DNA of 64,000 nt from positions 1,302,001 through 1,366,000 of the forward strand of contig JASSUI010000001.1 in assembly GCA_031963415.1 (NCBI GenBank), read 5' to 3'. The position numbers and the translations under genes are program-made. This DNA is from JASSUD01 sp031963415. GTDB lineage: Bacteria > Pseudomonadota > Gammaproteobacteria > Burkholderiales > Burkholderiaceae. The notes under the pieces are model-generated. The model saw only the letters and a list, made by a program, of their open reading frames with translations. It made no database searches and had not been told where the DNA came from. Positions 9,329-17,639 of the stretch are shown one piece after another. The stretch's first letter is position 1. The number at the start of each line of letters is the position of its first letter.

Positions 9329-11152
9329 ATGCCAAGCACTCTTCTAAAATTTTTGTGGTTCTTTGTTAAGAAACAAAAAGTTACGTTCTCGTTAGCGCTA
9401 TTCACGGCTCTCGTATGGGCTGTTAATGAGGCTTGTTTTCCCTTTTTTATTAAAAAAATTATTAATGGCGTAGCTGAATTTAAAGGCGACCGAGCTGATA
9501 TTTATCAAGTGTTAATGCCTACTTTAACGCTACTGTTTGGGCTGTGGATTTTGATGGAGCTCTGTCAGCGGGTGCAAGGTACTGTGCTGATTTATTTCTT
9601 TCCACGCTTTCGGGCAAATATCAGAGGCGAAGTATTGGAGTATGTGAAAAAGCATTCTTACAACTACTTCTCCAATCACTATGCAGGGGGCGTGGCGAAG
9701 CGACTCACTGAGCTGCCGAATAGTTGTCAGAATGTGCTCGAGATTTTTGTTTTTAACTTTATCTCGATCATCGTTGCTTTTGCTGTGTCGCTCTATTTGA
9801 TGTGGGAGGCGAAACCTTTGTTCGCCCATATATTACTTGCCTGGTTCGTTGTGCACGTGGGTCTCTCGCTTGCATTTTTACGTGCCGGTGAAGCGAAGTG
9901 GCATATTCATTCTGAGTCGGTGACGGCGCTAAGCGGGCAGATCGTCGATTCGATTACAAATATTGCCAGCGTTAAATTATTTGCGCGACGCCGTTTTGAG
10001 AAAGAGCGCTTGTGGAGCTATCAGCGTGATGAGATGAGGAAATCTCAACAAGCGAACTGGATGATTGAAATCATGCGCGCGCTGCAAGGAGTCGGTAGCT
10101 TGGCGCTTATCGTTGCGATGGTTGCGACGTTGCTGCATGGTTGGCAGGCGGGATGGGTGACGGTGGGCGATATCTCTTTGGTGATGATGTCTTCTTTTTC
10201 GATGATGGGATTAATTTGGTATTTAAGCTTTCAAATTAATCTTTTTACGCGCGAACGAGGCACGATTAACGAGGCGTTGCAGCTGGTCGCACGAAGTCAC
10301 GAAGTAGTCGATGTGGCGCAAGCCCCGCGTTTGCAGATCAAGCAAGGTAGCATTGTGTTTGAGCGGGTAAGCTTTGGCTACAAACCTGATCATATGCTGT
10401 TCGACAATTTGTCAGTTGAAATTAAGCCAGGCGAAAAAGTGGGTTTAGTCGGATTCTCCGGTTCGGGTAAATCGACCTTTGTGAATCTTATTCTGCGTTT
10501 TTTTGATATTCAGCAGGGTCAAATTTTAATTGACGGTCAAAACATCGCTAAGGTCAAGCAAGATTCGTTGCGCGAGCAGATTGCGTTAATCCCGCAAGAC
10601 CCTTCTCTGTTCCACCGTAATTTAATTGAGAATATTCGTTATGGTCGCATTGATGCGACAGATGAAGAAGTCTTCAATGCCGCGAAGCGCGCGCATTGTA
10701 ATGAGTTTATTTCAGAATTAGATGAGGGCTATCAAACTTTGGTGGGCGAGCGGGGTGTCAAACTCTCTGGTGGGCAAAGGCAACGTATTTCGATTGCGCG
10801 CGCGCTGCTAAAAAATGCACCGATTTTGATTTTGGATGAAGCGACGTCAGCGCTAGATTCGGTGACTGAGAAAGTGATTCAAGCGAGTTTGCAAGAATCA
10901 ATGAAAGACCGTACAACGCTTGTGATTGCACACCGTCTCTCAACGCTTGGCAATATGGATCGAATCTTAGTGTTCGAGAAAGGCAAAATTATCGAAGACG
11001 GTAGCAAAGAGGCATTGTTAGCTGCAGGTGGACACTTTGCAAAGCTTTGGAGCATGCAGCACGATGGATTCTTCCCGCAACACGAATCAGCGAAAGAAGT
11101 GGTGCAAAAGTACGAAGCAAAAGATGCTGATACACAGATTGATGATTATTGA
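9329..11152 (+). CDS. ABC exporter, fused membrane and ATPase domains (MsbA/MDR type)
   Basis: 607 residues in the classic half-transporter layout. An N-terminal membrane domain of about six helices (residues 1-320) precedes an ATPase domain. That domain has Walker A GFSGSGKST near residue 375, signature LSGGQRQR near 478, Walker B ILILDEAT near 500, and the H-loop in VIAHRLST. No C39 peptidase domain is present. Substrates in this family range from lipids and drugs to siderophores; none can be assigned here. It lies between the ubiquinone hydroxylase and dsbC and is followed by a hairpin repeat. Confidence 0.9.
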   Translation: MPSTLLKFLWFFVKKQKVTFSLALFTALVWAVNEACFPFFIKKIINGVAEFKGDRADIYQVLMPTLTLLFGLWILMELCQRVQGTVLIYFFPRFRANIRGEVLEYVKKHSYNYFSNHYAGGVAKRLTELPNSCQNVLEIFVFNFISIIVAFAVSLYLMWEAKPLFAHILLAWFVVHVGLSLAFLRAGEAKWHIHSESVTALSGQIVDSITNIASVKLFARRRFEKERLWSYQRDEMRKSQQANWMIEIMRALQGVGSLALIVAMVATLLHGWQAGWVTVGDISLVMMSSFSMMGLIWYLSFQINLFTRERGTINEALQLVARSHEVVDVAQAPRLQIKQGSIVFERVSFGYKPDHMLFDNLSVEIKPGEKVGLVGFSGSGKSTFVNLILRFFDIQQGQILIDGQNIAKVKQDSLREQIALIPQDPSLFHRNLIENIRYGRIDATDEEVFNAAKRAHCNEFISELDEGYQTLVGERGVKLSGGQRQRISIARALLKNAPILILDEATSALDSVTEKVIQASLQESMKDRTTLVIAHRLSTLGNMDRILVFEKGKIIEDGSKEALLAAGGHFAKLWSMQHDGFFPQHESAKEVVQKYEAKDADTQIDDY

Positions 11153-11185
11153 TATCACACGACTTTTTTCTATTTAGCGCTTGCG

Positions 11186-11259
11186 GAACCTCTGCAAAAC
11201 CTCTTAAGCCGCAAAATGATCAACTGAGTCTCCTGCTCGCTAGTATTTTGCAGAGGCTC
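11186..11259. repeat. Inverted-repeat element, family A copy 1
   Basis: Arms GAACCTCTGCAAAAC (11186-11200) and TATTTTGCAGAGGCTC (to 11259) surround a core containing GATCAACTGAGTC. The same arms and core recur at 12042-12115, 13229-13337 and in part at 52267 and 57572. It could act as a terminator for the ABC gene, but recurrence points to a dispersed hairpin element. Confidence 0.7.
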
Positions 11260-11297
11260 TCTATCTCGTAAAGTTAATTCATTCTTTTAGGAGCCCC

Positions 11298-12032
11298 ATG
11301 AAACTGATTACACGTCTGATCGCTGTCGCATGCATTGGCCTTGCGGCTAACAGTGTGACCAATGTATTGGCCGCTGACGCAGCAGCTGATAAATTAAAAG
11401 CGCAGTTATTAAACCGCATTGGCCCCGATGTTAAGCACGTAGCAAAAGCTGCGGTACCAGGTTGGTACGAGGTCAAATTAGGCTCACAACTGGTCTATAC
11501 CGACGAAAAAGGTCGGTACATGTTCATTGGTGATGTGTTGGATCTGCAAAATAACAAAAACCTAACCGTTGAACGCGTCGCTGAACTTAACCAAATTGAT
11601 TTCAGTCGATTGCCCCTCGAACAAGCAGTAAAAGTAGTGAAAGGTAATGGCGGCGATGCTAAGCGGAAAATGGCTGTTTTTTCTGACCCTAACTGCCCTT
11701 ACTGCAAGCAATTAGAAAAGTCGCTCGCGCAACTTAACAACGTCACGATCTACACCTTTCTCTATCCGATACTGCCAGCTGATTCGCTGACCAAAGCGCA
11801 AGGTATTTGGTGCTCGGCTAATCGTGGCAAAACCTGGCAAGCTTGGGCACTAAATGACCAAGCACCGCCTAGCACCGCTCAATGCGATACGACAGCGCTA
11901 AACAAGAACCTAGAATTGGGGCGTGCACTCAATGTAACGGGCACGCCAACGCTCTTCTTTGCAGATGGTCGTCGCCTGTCAGGCGCGCCTTCCGTAGAAA
12001 AGCTTGAAGCAGCAATGAAGTCGGTTAAGTGA
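11298..12032 (+). CDS. dsbC: Periplasmic thiol:disulfide interchange protein DsbC
   Basis: 244-residue disulfide isomerase. It has an N-terminal signal peptide (KR, hydrophobic core, cleavage after VLAADA-type residues around 26), a dimerisation domain, then a thioredoxin fold with the active site C133-P-Y-C136 in SDPNCPYCKQ. The cis-Pro loop is GTPTLFF. A ribosome site (AGGAG) precedes the ATG. Exported to the periplasm, it reshuffles incorrect disulfides and is normally kept reduced by DsbD, which is not in this window. Hairpin elements flank it on both sides. Confidence 0.93.
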   Translation: MKLITRLIAVACIGLAANSVTNVLAADAAADKLKAQLLNRIGPDVKHVAKAAVPGWYEVKLGSQLVYTDEKGRYMFIGDVLDLQNNKNLTVERVAELNQIDFSRLPLEQAVKVVKGNGGDAKRKMAVFSDPNCPYCKQLEKSLAQLNNVTIYTFLYPILPADSLTKAQGIWCSANRGKTWQAWALNDQAPPSTAQCDTTALNKNLELGRALNVTGTPTLFFADGRRLSGAPSVEKLEAAMKSVK

Positions 12033-12041
12033 TCGATAACG

Positions 12042-12115
12042 GAATCACTGCAAAACTCCTTGGGCGGCAGATAATCAACTGAGACTTCGTCGTTAGTGGA
12101 GTTTTGCAGCGATTC
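12042..12115. repeat. Inverted-repeat element, family A copy 2
   Basis: Arms GAATCACTGCAAAACTCC (12042-12059) and GGAGTTTTGCAGCGATTC (12098-12115) around a core with GGCGGCAGATAATCAACTGA. The core is shared with the copies at 11186 and 52267. It starts ten bases after the dsbC stop, so it may also terminate that gene. The remaining sequence to 12361 is very AT-rich and holds nothing recognised. Confidence 0.72.
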
Positions 12116-12361
12116 TTAAACTTTCTCAATTAATAAATAAAATAAGCGAAATTTTTGCATAATTTACGAACTAAAAATATCTGAATAGACAATGTGTGGT
12201 TGTTTATCCTATTGCTCCTGATTTATTCAATTTTTGCTTGAGATTCGTTTTCATTATAAAAGCAGAAATATCGCCTTATAAAACAATATATCTTTTCAAA
12301 GAAAAATAATGGGGTTTTGTTTATATTTGTGTATAAGCAACCTTTTTAACTTTGAAAATAT

Positions 12362-13189
12362 ATGTCTGCACAAGTTAGCGGTCTAACAAGATCTAATAGT
12401 TTAGCAAATTACCAATATAGACTGACTACTCTTTTAAATAGCGGAATTGATGATTTAAAAGCAGAAACTGAAAAATCAAAAGATAGATTGCAGCAATTGC
12501 AATATAATTTTGCTAGATTAATATTTGTGAGTGAGGGAAAGAGTTCTGATTTTTTCTTTAGAGAAAATGGATTGCCAAAAGCATTAAATAATTCTTTTCG
12601 TCACGGCTGCATTGAAGAGCTGCAATACTTTGAAAAGTCGTTATTGTCCTATGAAAAAATCAGTAAGAGGAACAGCTCTAACTCATATATTGACTTTATC
12701 TTAAAAACAGATTGTTTAGTTGAAAAATATAAATTCAAAGAAGGTGGAAAAATAACTGAAGAAGGTAAAAAATTCTACAAAGTATACTGCGATCTAATTT
12801 TATTAAATTGCCATATAGTAAGTAATTGTAATTTATTAAATATCATTATTGATCGAACGATTAATAGAATGTCAAGGCTGCATACTAAAGAGGTTAGAGA
12901 TTTTTTTGCGGAAAATAAGGATAGGCTAACCGATAAAGAGACACTGCGCCAATTGAAAGAAATGCGAGAGATCAATAATTGGACGATTACTAAGCTAAGC
13001 GAATTAAAAATAAGCGCTAAAAATAGATTGAATCAAATGCATGCGGTAGGCGAAAAAATAAAAGGCGTGCTGGTTAACAATAAATCTCTAACAGAAGAGG
13101 TATTGGATAAGCTGATATATAGTGTAAAAATAACTAAAGAAGCATTTGATATGAATCAATTTATCAAAAATGTGAGATACCTCGGGTAG
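12362..13189 (+). CDS. Unrecognised AT-rich helical protein
   Basis: 275 residues, unrecognised. The composition is Lys/Asn/Ile/Leu-rich with long helical, coiled-coil-prone stretches (residues ~25-60 and 190-260); no signal peptide or membrane helix is evident. Codon use is strongly AT-biased and very different from dsbC and ung on either side. No clear ribosome site precedes the ATG (it is preceded by AAAATAT), so the start is uncertain. Family A hairpin elements lie at both ends of the gene (12042 and 13229), so it looks like an inserted single-gene cassette between dsbC and ung. Confidence 0.62.
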   Translation: MSAQVSGLTRSNSLANYQYRLTTLLNSGIDDLKAETEKSKDRLQQLQYNFARLIFVSEGKSSDFFFRENGLPKALNNSFRHGCIEELQYFEKSLLSYEKISKRNSSNSYIDFILKTDCLVEKYKFKEGGKITEEGKKFYKVYCDLILLNCHIVSNCNLLNIIIDRTINRMSRLHTKEVRDFFAENKDRLTDKETLRQLKEMREINNWTITKLSELKISAKNRLNQMHAVGEKIKGVLVNNKSLTEEVLDKLIYSVKITKEAFDMNQFIKNVRYLG

Positions 13190-13228
13190 TCATTTTTATT
13201 ACATCACTACCACTTTAGCTTCAGCGTG

Positions 13229-13337
13229 TTAAGGAATCTCTGCAAGATCCCTTGGGCAAGGCATGCCGATGTAGACAGTACATTAGTACGGCAAGGAGGC
13301 ATAACGCCGCACAAGGGGTTTTGCAGAGATTCCTTAA
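13229..13337. repeat. Inverted-repeat element, family A copy 3 (best-preserved arms)
   Basis: 26-bp arms starting TTAAGGAATCTCTGCA (13229-13254) and ending TGCAGAGATTCCTTAA (13312-13337), with only a few mismatches. The core carries GTAGACAGTACATTAGTACGG then CAAGGAGGC, similar to the core of the different-armed element at 52925-53030. It lies between convergent genes (unknown, + and ung, -) and could terminate both. Confidence 0.78.
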
Positions 13338-13354
13338 ATCCTCAGTAAAGCCGT

Positions 13355-14077
13355 CTAATCAGGTAAATGCCAATCAATAGGTGCTCGCTTTTGGCGAGAA
13401 AGAATTTGATTAGCCAGCGCGAAATGTTCACAGCCCAGAAAACCGCGATGCGCAGACAGCGGCGATGGATGAGGTGCAGTTAACACCGTATGGCTACTGC
13501 CATGCAGCAATACGCGCTTCGCTTGTGCGTGCGCACCCCACAAAAGGAAAACTAATCCATCGTGCTGCCGCGCTAGTTGTTCAATTAGCGTATCGGTACA
13601 TTGTTCCCACCCTCGCTTAGCATGGCTGCCTGCTTGGCCGCGCGTCACCGTCAACACGGTATTGAGCAATAAAACCCCTTGTTGAGCCCAACTTTCAAGG
13701 CAGCCGTGAGCGGGTATTGGATAACCGAATTCACGATGAATCTCCTTAAAAATATTCTGCAGTGAAGGGGGAGGGCGTACACCCGAGCGCACTGAAAAGG
13801 CCAAACCATGCGCTTGCGGAACGCCGTGTTCAACGCCGTGATAAGGATCTTGCCCGAGAATCACGACCTTAACAGCAGCCGGTGAAGTGACCGTTAGCGC
13901 GTGAAATACGTCACGTGGGTAGATGGTTTTGCCGCTTGCGTATTCGCCATCTACAAAGTGACACAACGGTTCGTAGTACTCACTGTTGATAAAAGGCATC
14001 AGTAAATCGCGCCAAGCAACAGGCAGTGCTGCAAACTGATCGGCAAGTGGGGGAGTGAAAGCGTTTTCAGTGGACAT
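13355..14077 (-). CDS. ung: Uracil-DNA glycosylase
   Basis: Family 1 UDG that removes uracil from DNA in base-excision repair. The frame extends upstream, but the ATG at 14077 (MSTENAFTPP) gives 240 residues, the family size. The catalytic motif GQDPYHG (water-activating Asp), the SLQNIFKE segment and the Leu-loop motif HPSPLSAHRGF with its catalytic His are all present. The start lies one base from the trpC stop at 14079, indicating translational coupling at the end of a trp-ung transcript. Confidence 0.96.
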   Translation of the reverse strand: MSTENAFTPPLADQFAALPVAWRDLLMPFINSEYYEPLCHFVDGEYASGKTIYPRDVFHALTVTSPAAVKVVILGQDPYHGVEHGVPQAHGLAFSVRSGVRPPPSLQNIFKEIHREFGYPIPAHGCLESWAQQGVLLLNTVLTVTRGQAGSHAKRGWEQCTDTLIEQLARQHDGLVFLLWGAHAQAKRVLLHGSSHTVLTAPHPSPLSAHRGFLGCEHFALANQILSRQKRAPIDWHLPD

Positions 14078-14078
14078 C

Positions 14079-14891
14079 TTAATCAACCGACCGAACAGGT
14101 TTATCAAAAAACATCTGTTGAAGCGCGAGACCAGGCTCTGGTGCACGCATAAATGCTTCGCCAACTAAGAAGCTGTGTACGTGAGCCTTGCGCATGCGGG
14201 TTACATCAGCAGCTGACAATATGCCTGACTCTGTCACCACGATTTTTTCAGCGGGAATAGCATCGAGTAGGCTAAGTGTCGTTTCAAGCGTGACGTCAAA
14301 CGTGCGCAGGTTACGGTTATTAATACCAATTAACGGCGTAGTGAGCGTTAAAGCCGCTTCAAGTTCGGCGCTATTGTGGACTTCGACCAATACCGCTAGC
14401 CCTAGCGCATGCGCATAGGCCTCAAGCTGCTGCAGCTTAGCTTTTTCAAGCGCTGCGGCAATTAACAAAATGCAATCGGCACCCAGTGCACGTGCTTCAA
14501 GGATTTGATAAGTATCAATAATGAAATCTTTGCGTAGCACCGGTAGTGAGCAAGCTGCCCGCGCTTCTTGTAAATGCGTTGGGTTGCCTTGAAAAAACTG
14601 GCTATCCGTTAACACTGATAAACAGGCTGCCCCATATTGCGCGTAGCTGCGCGCAATGTCAGCAGGGATAAACGGCGTACGTAATAAACCTCGAGATGGG
14701 CTAGCTTGCTTAATTTCGGCAATCACAGCAGATCTGCCAGCCGCGTGCTGAGCGCGTAAAGCGCCCATAAAATCACGGGGCGCCTCAGCTTGATCAACGA
14801 TTGCCTGTAACTTCTCAACTGGCATGCTGCACTGCGCGTTCGCCACCTCAGTGTGTTTCACTACAATAATCTTTTGTAATAAATCGTTCAT
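14079..14891 (-). CDS. trpC: Indole-3-glycerol phosphate synthase
   Basis: 270-residue (beta/alpha)8 enzyme of tryptophan synthesis converting CdRP to indole-3-glycerol phosphate. The ATG at 14891 (MNDLLQKII) is chosen over the upstream frame start. Visible family motifs are IAEIKQASPSRG with the catalytic Lys, VLRKDFIID, GINNRNLRTF, and TESGI near the C-terminus. It is translationally coupled to ung. Upstream on the same strand the F-box/WD40 gene separates it from trpD, where tight linkage would be expected. Confidence 0.96.
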   Translation of the reverse strand: MNDLLQKIIVVKHTEVANAQCSMPVEKLQAIVDQAEAPRDFMGALRAQHAAGRSAVIAEIKQASPSRGLLRTPFIPADIARSYAQYGAACLSVLTDSQFFQGNPTHLQEARAACSLPVLRKDFIIDTYQILEARALGADCILLIAAALEKAKLQQLEAYAHALGLAVLVEVHNSAELEAALTLTTPLIGINNRNLRTFDVTLETTLSLLDAIPAEKIVVTESGILSAADVTRMRKAHVHSFLVGEAFMRAPEPGLALQQMFFDKPVRSVD

Positions 14892-14990
14892 TTGATCGTT
14901 TGTATGGAAAGAAGCGCTTTGAGCCTGTTTATAGTCTTTTAAGTCAAAGAGTGAGAAAGGCGAAGTGTATAAATTGCAAGCTGATTTCAC

Positions 14991-15305
14991 CTAAGCAAAG
15001 GGCCATGGTTCACCCACGGCTCCGCCCTGCTTTAAGAGCTTCTTATTCACCTGGCTTAAGCCTTGTATGCCTTGAATGGCGGTGTCTGTCAAAATCAGTC
15101 TGTCCTGTGGGGTACTCCAAGCTAGCCGTACTTGATAACGTCCCTCCTCTTCGATGACCTGCCATACGCGAACCGATTTATCGTGACAGCCTGTAATCAA
15201 ATAAGCGCCATTCGATATCTCTTCCCAGGCAAGGCTATTAATTCTCCCCTGAAAGTCTTTCACTACCGCTAAACATTGACCCGAGGTCACGTCCCACAGC
15301 CGCAC
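14991..15305 (-). pseudogene. Out-of-frame C-terminal part of the F-box-like/WD40 protein
   Basis: This frame continues the WD40 protein at 15287-17605 after a one-base deletion. It supplies the end of blade 13 (LWDVTSGQCLAV), blade 14 (INSLAWEEISNGAYLITG ending in VRVWQV) and the conserved tail with VNKKLLKQGGAVGEP. The NACHT protein at 42293 carries exactly the same ending in one frame. Comparison with sister repeats shows 10 bases at 15311-15320 where others have 11. Unless translation slips or the base is a sequencing error, this part is not made. Confidence 0.75.
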
Positions 15306-17605
15306 CGTATTTCAGCACTGCTCGAGGCAATCTGATGACCGCTGGGCGAATACACCACGCTTTTAACCCTGTCGGTATGCCCTCGTAACGTGTGGCCGGC
15401 CTCCCCGCTGTGCGCGTCCCACAGCCGCACCGTATGGTCCCTACTGCCCGAGGCGATCTGATGACCACTGGGCGAATACACTACGCTCAAAACATAGAAG
15501 GTATGCCCTTGTAAGGTGTGACCAGTCTCCCCGCTGTGCGCGTCCCACAGCCGCACCGTATGGTCCTCACTGCCCGAGGCAATCTGCCGACCATTGGGCG
15601 AATACACCACGCTCCTAACAGCGTCGGTATGCCCTTGTAAGGTAGGACCGGCCTCTCCGCTGTGCGCGTCCCACAGCCGCACCGTATGGTCCTCACTGCC
15701 CGAGGCAATCTGATGACCGCTGGGCGAATACACCACACTCCTAACAGCGTCGGTATGCCCTTGTAAGGTGGGACCGGCCTCTCCGCTGTGCGCGTCCCAC
15801 AGCCGCACCGTCCGGTCCTCGCTGCCCGAGGCGATCTGCTGACCGCTGGGCGAATACACCACGCTCCTAACAGAGTCGGTATGCCCTTGTAAGGTAGGAC
15901 CGGCCTCTCCGCTGTGCGCGTCCCACAGTCGCACCGTATGGTCATCACTGCCCGAGGCGATCTGCTGACCGCTGGGCGAATACACCACGCTCCTAACAGA
16001 GCTGGTATGCCCTTGTAAGGTGTGGCCGCCCCCCCCGCTGTGTGCGTCCCACAGCCGCACCGTATGGTCGCCACTGCCCGAGGCGATCTGATGACCGGTG
16101 GGCGAATACACCACGCTCGAAACATAGGAGGTATGCCCTTGTAAGGTGGGACCGGCCTCCCCGCTGTGTGCGTCCCACAACCGTATCGTCTTGTCACCAC
16201 TGCCCGAGGCGATCTGATGACCGCTGGGCGAATACACCATGCTCAAAACATAGGAGGTATGCCCTCGTAAGGTGGGACCGGCCTCCCCGTTGTGCGCATC
16301 CCACAACCGTACCGTCTTGTCACCACTGCCCGAGGCAATCTGCTGACCGCTGGGCGAATACACCACGTTATAAACAGGCCGAGTATGCCCTTGTAAGGTG
16401 TGACCGGCCTCCCCGCTGTGTGCGTCCCACAGCCGCACCGTCCGGTCCTCACTGCCCGAGGCGATTTGATGACCGCTGGGCGAATACACCACGCTCAAAA
16501 CAGAGCTGGTATGCCCTTGTAAGGTGTGGCTGGCCTCCCCACTGTGCGCGTCCCACAGCCGCACCGTATGGTCCTCACTGCCCGAGGCGATCTGATGACC
16601 GGTGGGCGAATACACCACACTCCTAACAAAGTCGGTGTGCCCTTGTAAGGTGGGGCCGGGTTCCCCGCTGTGTGCGTCCCACAACCGCACCGTATGGTCA
16701 CCACTGCCCGAGGCGATTTGATGACCGCTGGGCGAATACATCACGCTCAAAACAGCAGAGGTATGCCCTTGTAAGGTGCAGATCTTCTCCCAGCTTGAGG
16801 TTTCATAAACGCTGATCGTACCGTCTCCGAGGCCCACCGCACACGCTTTCCCATCCGGAGAATACGCGCAGGAAGTGACCTGGTACTCTTCCTGGAGATA
16901 AGACCATTCGCCAAATCTCACCCCAGTCATCTGTGCTGAGCTTAAATTCGCCTGACGCAGCCAGCTCCTGCTGAAGTTGACTCCGCTCAAATCCGATCCC
17001 TGTAATTGGGCTGAATCGAATTGACCATAACTTAAATCCGCCCCAGGCACGCGGATTCCTTTGAGGTCTTTATTAATGAATTGCACGCCTGCTTTCACCA
17101 ACAGCGTCAACGCGTTAGCCGCGATAGCCTGTACCTCTTCTGTTTTAGAGCGTTCTACCCAGTTTAATAATTTCTCTTTTAGCCGAGCGTCCTGTTGTAC
17201 TTTTTTTTGTAAAAGCCTAACTATTTTTGGGGAGTTAACAACACATACCAGTTCAAAAAGTCCAAATCTCTCTACCACCTGATCGAGTTGTGCTGAGCCT
17301 GACAGCTTTTGCAATTGATTCAATGCAAATTGTTTTAACCCTTCGTCTGAGCGGATTAAAGCCGCCTGATGTCGAACTTGAATCCTATCTTTGATTAAGT
17401 GTAATTTCAGCGCAGGGGAATCTATCGGTTCACCATCACGAGTTGCTGTCGTGAGTGCTTCAAACAAAGTCAGCCGGCTCGAAAGATCAAGCTGGTTTTC
17501 TATTTCCTCGCGAACTTCCAGCGGAAGCGACAGAAAGCTGGACACTGTGGATTTTTGTGCTGCCGGACAATGCAGGTTGATAGGGCTTGAAATAGAATTC
17601 AGCAT
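15287..17605 (-). CDS. F-box-like / pentapeptide / WD40-repeat protein, frameshifted near its 3' end
   Basis: 772 residues as read. Residues 25-51 (LSLPLEVREEIENQL then LSSRLTLFEAL) match the F-box pattern LPxE-xxxI-xxxL, which in eukaryotes binds Skp1 of SCF ubiquitin ligases. A helical region follows. A pentapeptide-like linker (ADLSYGQFDS, DLSGVNFSRSWLRQANLS) spans roughly residues 200-235. Then come one divergent WD blade and twelve near-identical 42-residue blades ending GEAGPTLQGHT. The frame breaks in blade 13; the missing blade 14 and tail follow in another frame at 14991-15305. Corrected length would be about 870 residues and 14 blades. An AGGA site precedes the ATG. It lies 34 bp after trpD and 99 bp before trpC, so it may be co-transcribed with them. 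A host-directed role is inference. Confidence 0.8.
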   Translation of the reverse strand: MLNSISSPINLHCPAAQKSTVSSFLSLPLEVREEIENQLDLSSRLTLFEALTTATRDGEPIDSPALKLHLIKDRIQVRHQAALIRSDEGLKQFALNQLQKLSGSAQLDQVVERFGLFELVCVVNSPKIVRLLQKKVQQDARLKEKLLNWVERSKTEEVQAIAANALTLLVKAGVQFINKDLKGIRVPGADLSYGQFDSAQLQGSDLSGVNFSRSWLRQANLSSAQMTGVRFGEWSYLQEEYQVTSCAYSPDGKACAVGLGDGTISVYETSSWEKICTLQGHTSAVLSVMYSPSGHQIASGSGDHTVRLWDAHSGEPGPTLQGHTDFVRSVVYSPTGHQIASGSEDHTVRLWDAHSGEASHTLQGHTSSVLSVVYSPSGHQIASGSEDRTVRLWDAHSGEAGHTLQGHTRPVYNVVYSPSGQQIASGSGDKTVRLWDAHNGEAGPTLRGHTSYVLSMVYSPSGHQIASGSGDKTIRLWDAHSGEAGPTLQGHTSYVSSVVYSPTGHQIASGSGDHTVRLWDAHSGGGGHTLQGHTSSVRSVVYSPSGQQIASGSDDHTVRLWDAHSGEAGPTLQGHTDSVRSVVYSPSGQQIASGSEDRTVRLWDAHSGEAGPTLQGHTDAVRSVVYSPSGHQIASGSEDHTVRLWDAHSGEAGPTLQGHTDAVRSVVYSPNGRQIASGSEDHTVRLWDAHSGETGHTLQGHTFYVLSVVYSPSGHQIASGSRDHTVRLWDAHSGEAGHTLRGHTDRVKSVVYSPSGHQIASSSAEIRCGCGT
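15305..16775 (-). repeat. Tandem 126-bp WD40 repeat array (F-box-like gene)
   Basis: About twelve tandem copies of a 126-bp unit, each encoding one WD blade with a YSPSGHQIASGS core and TVRLWDAHSGE. Copies are nearly identical at DNA level, including synonymous sites, which indicates recent amplification or gene conversion. The same-length unit occurs in the NACHT gene but with a different blade consensus, so the two arrays expanded independently. Confidence 0.92.
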
Positions 17606-17639
17606 AAATCCTGTTCAATTAAAAAAGTAAAGTCATCTT

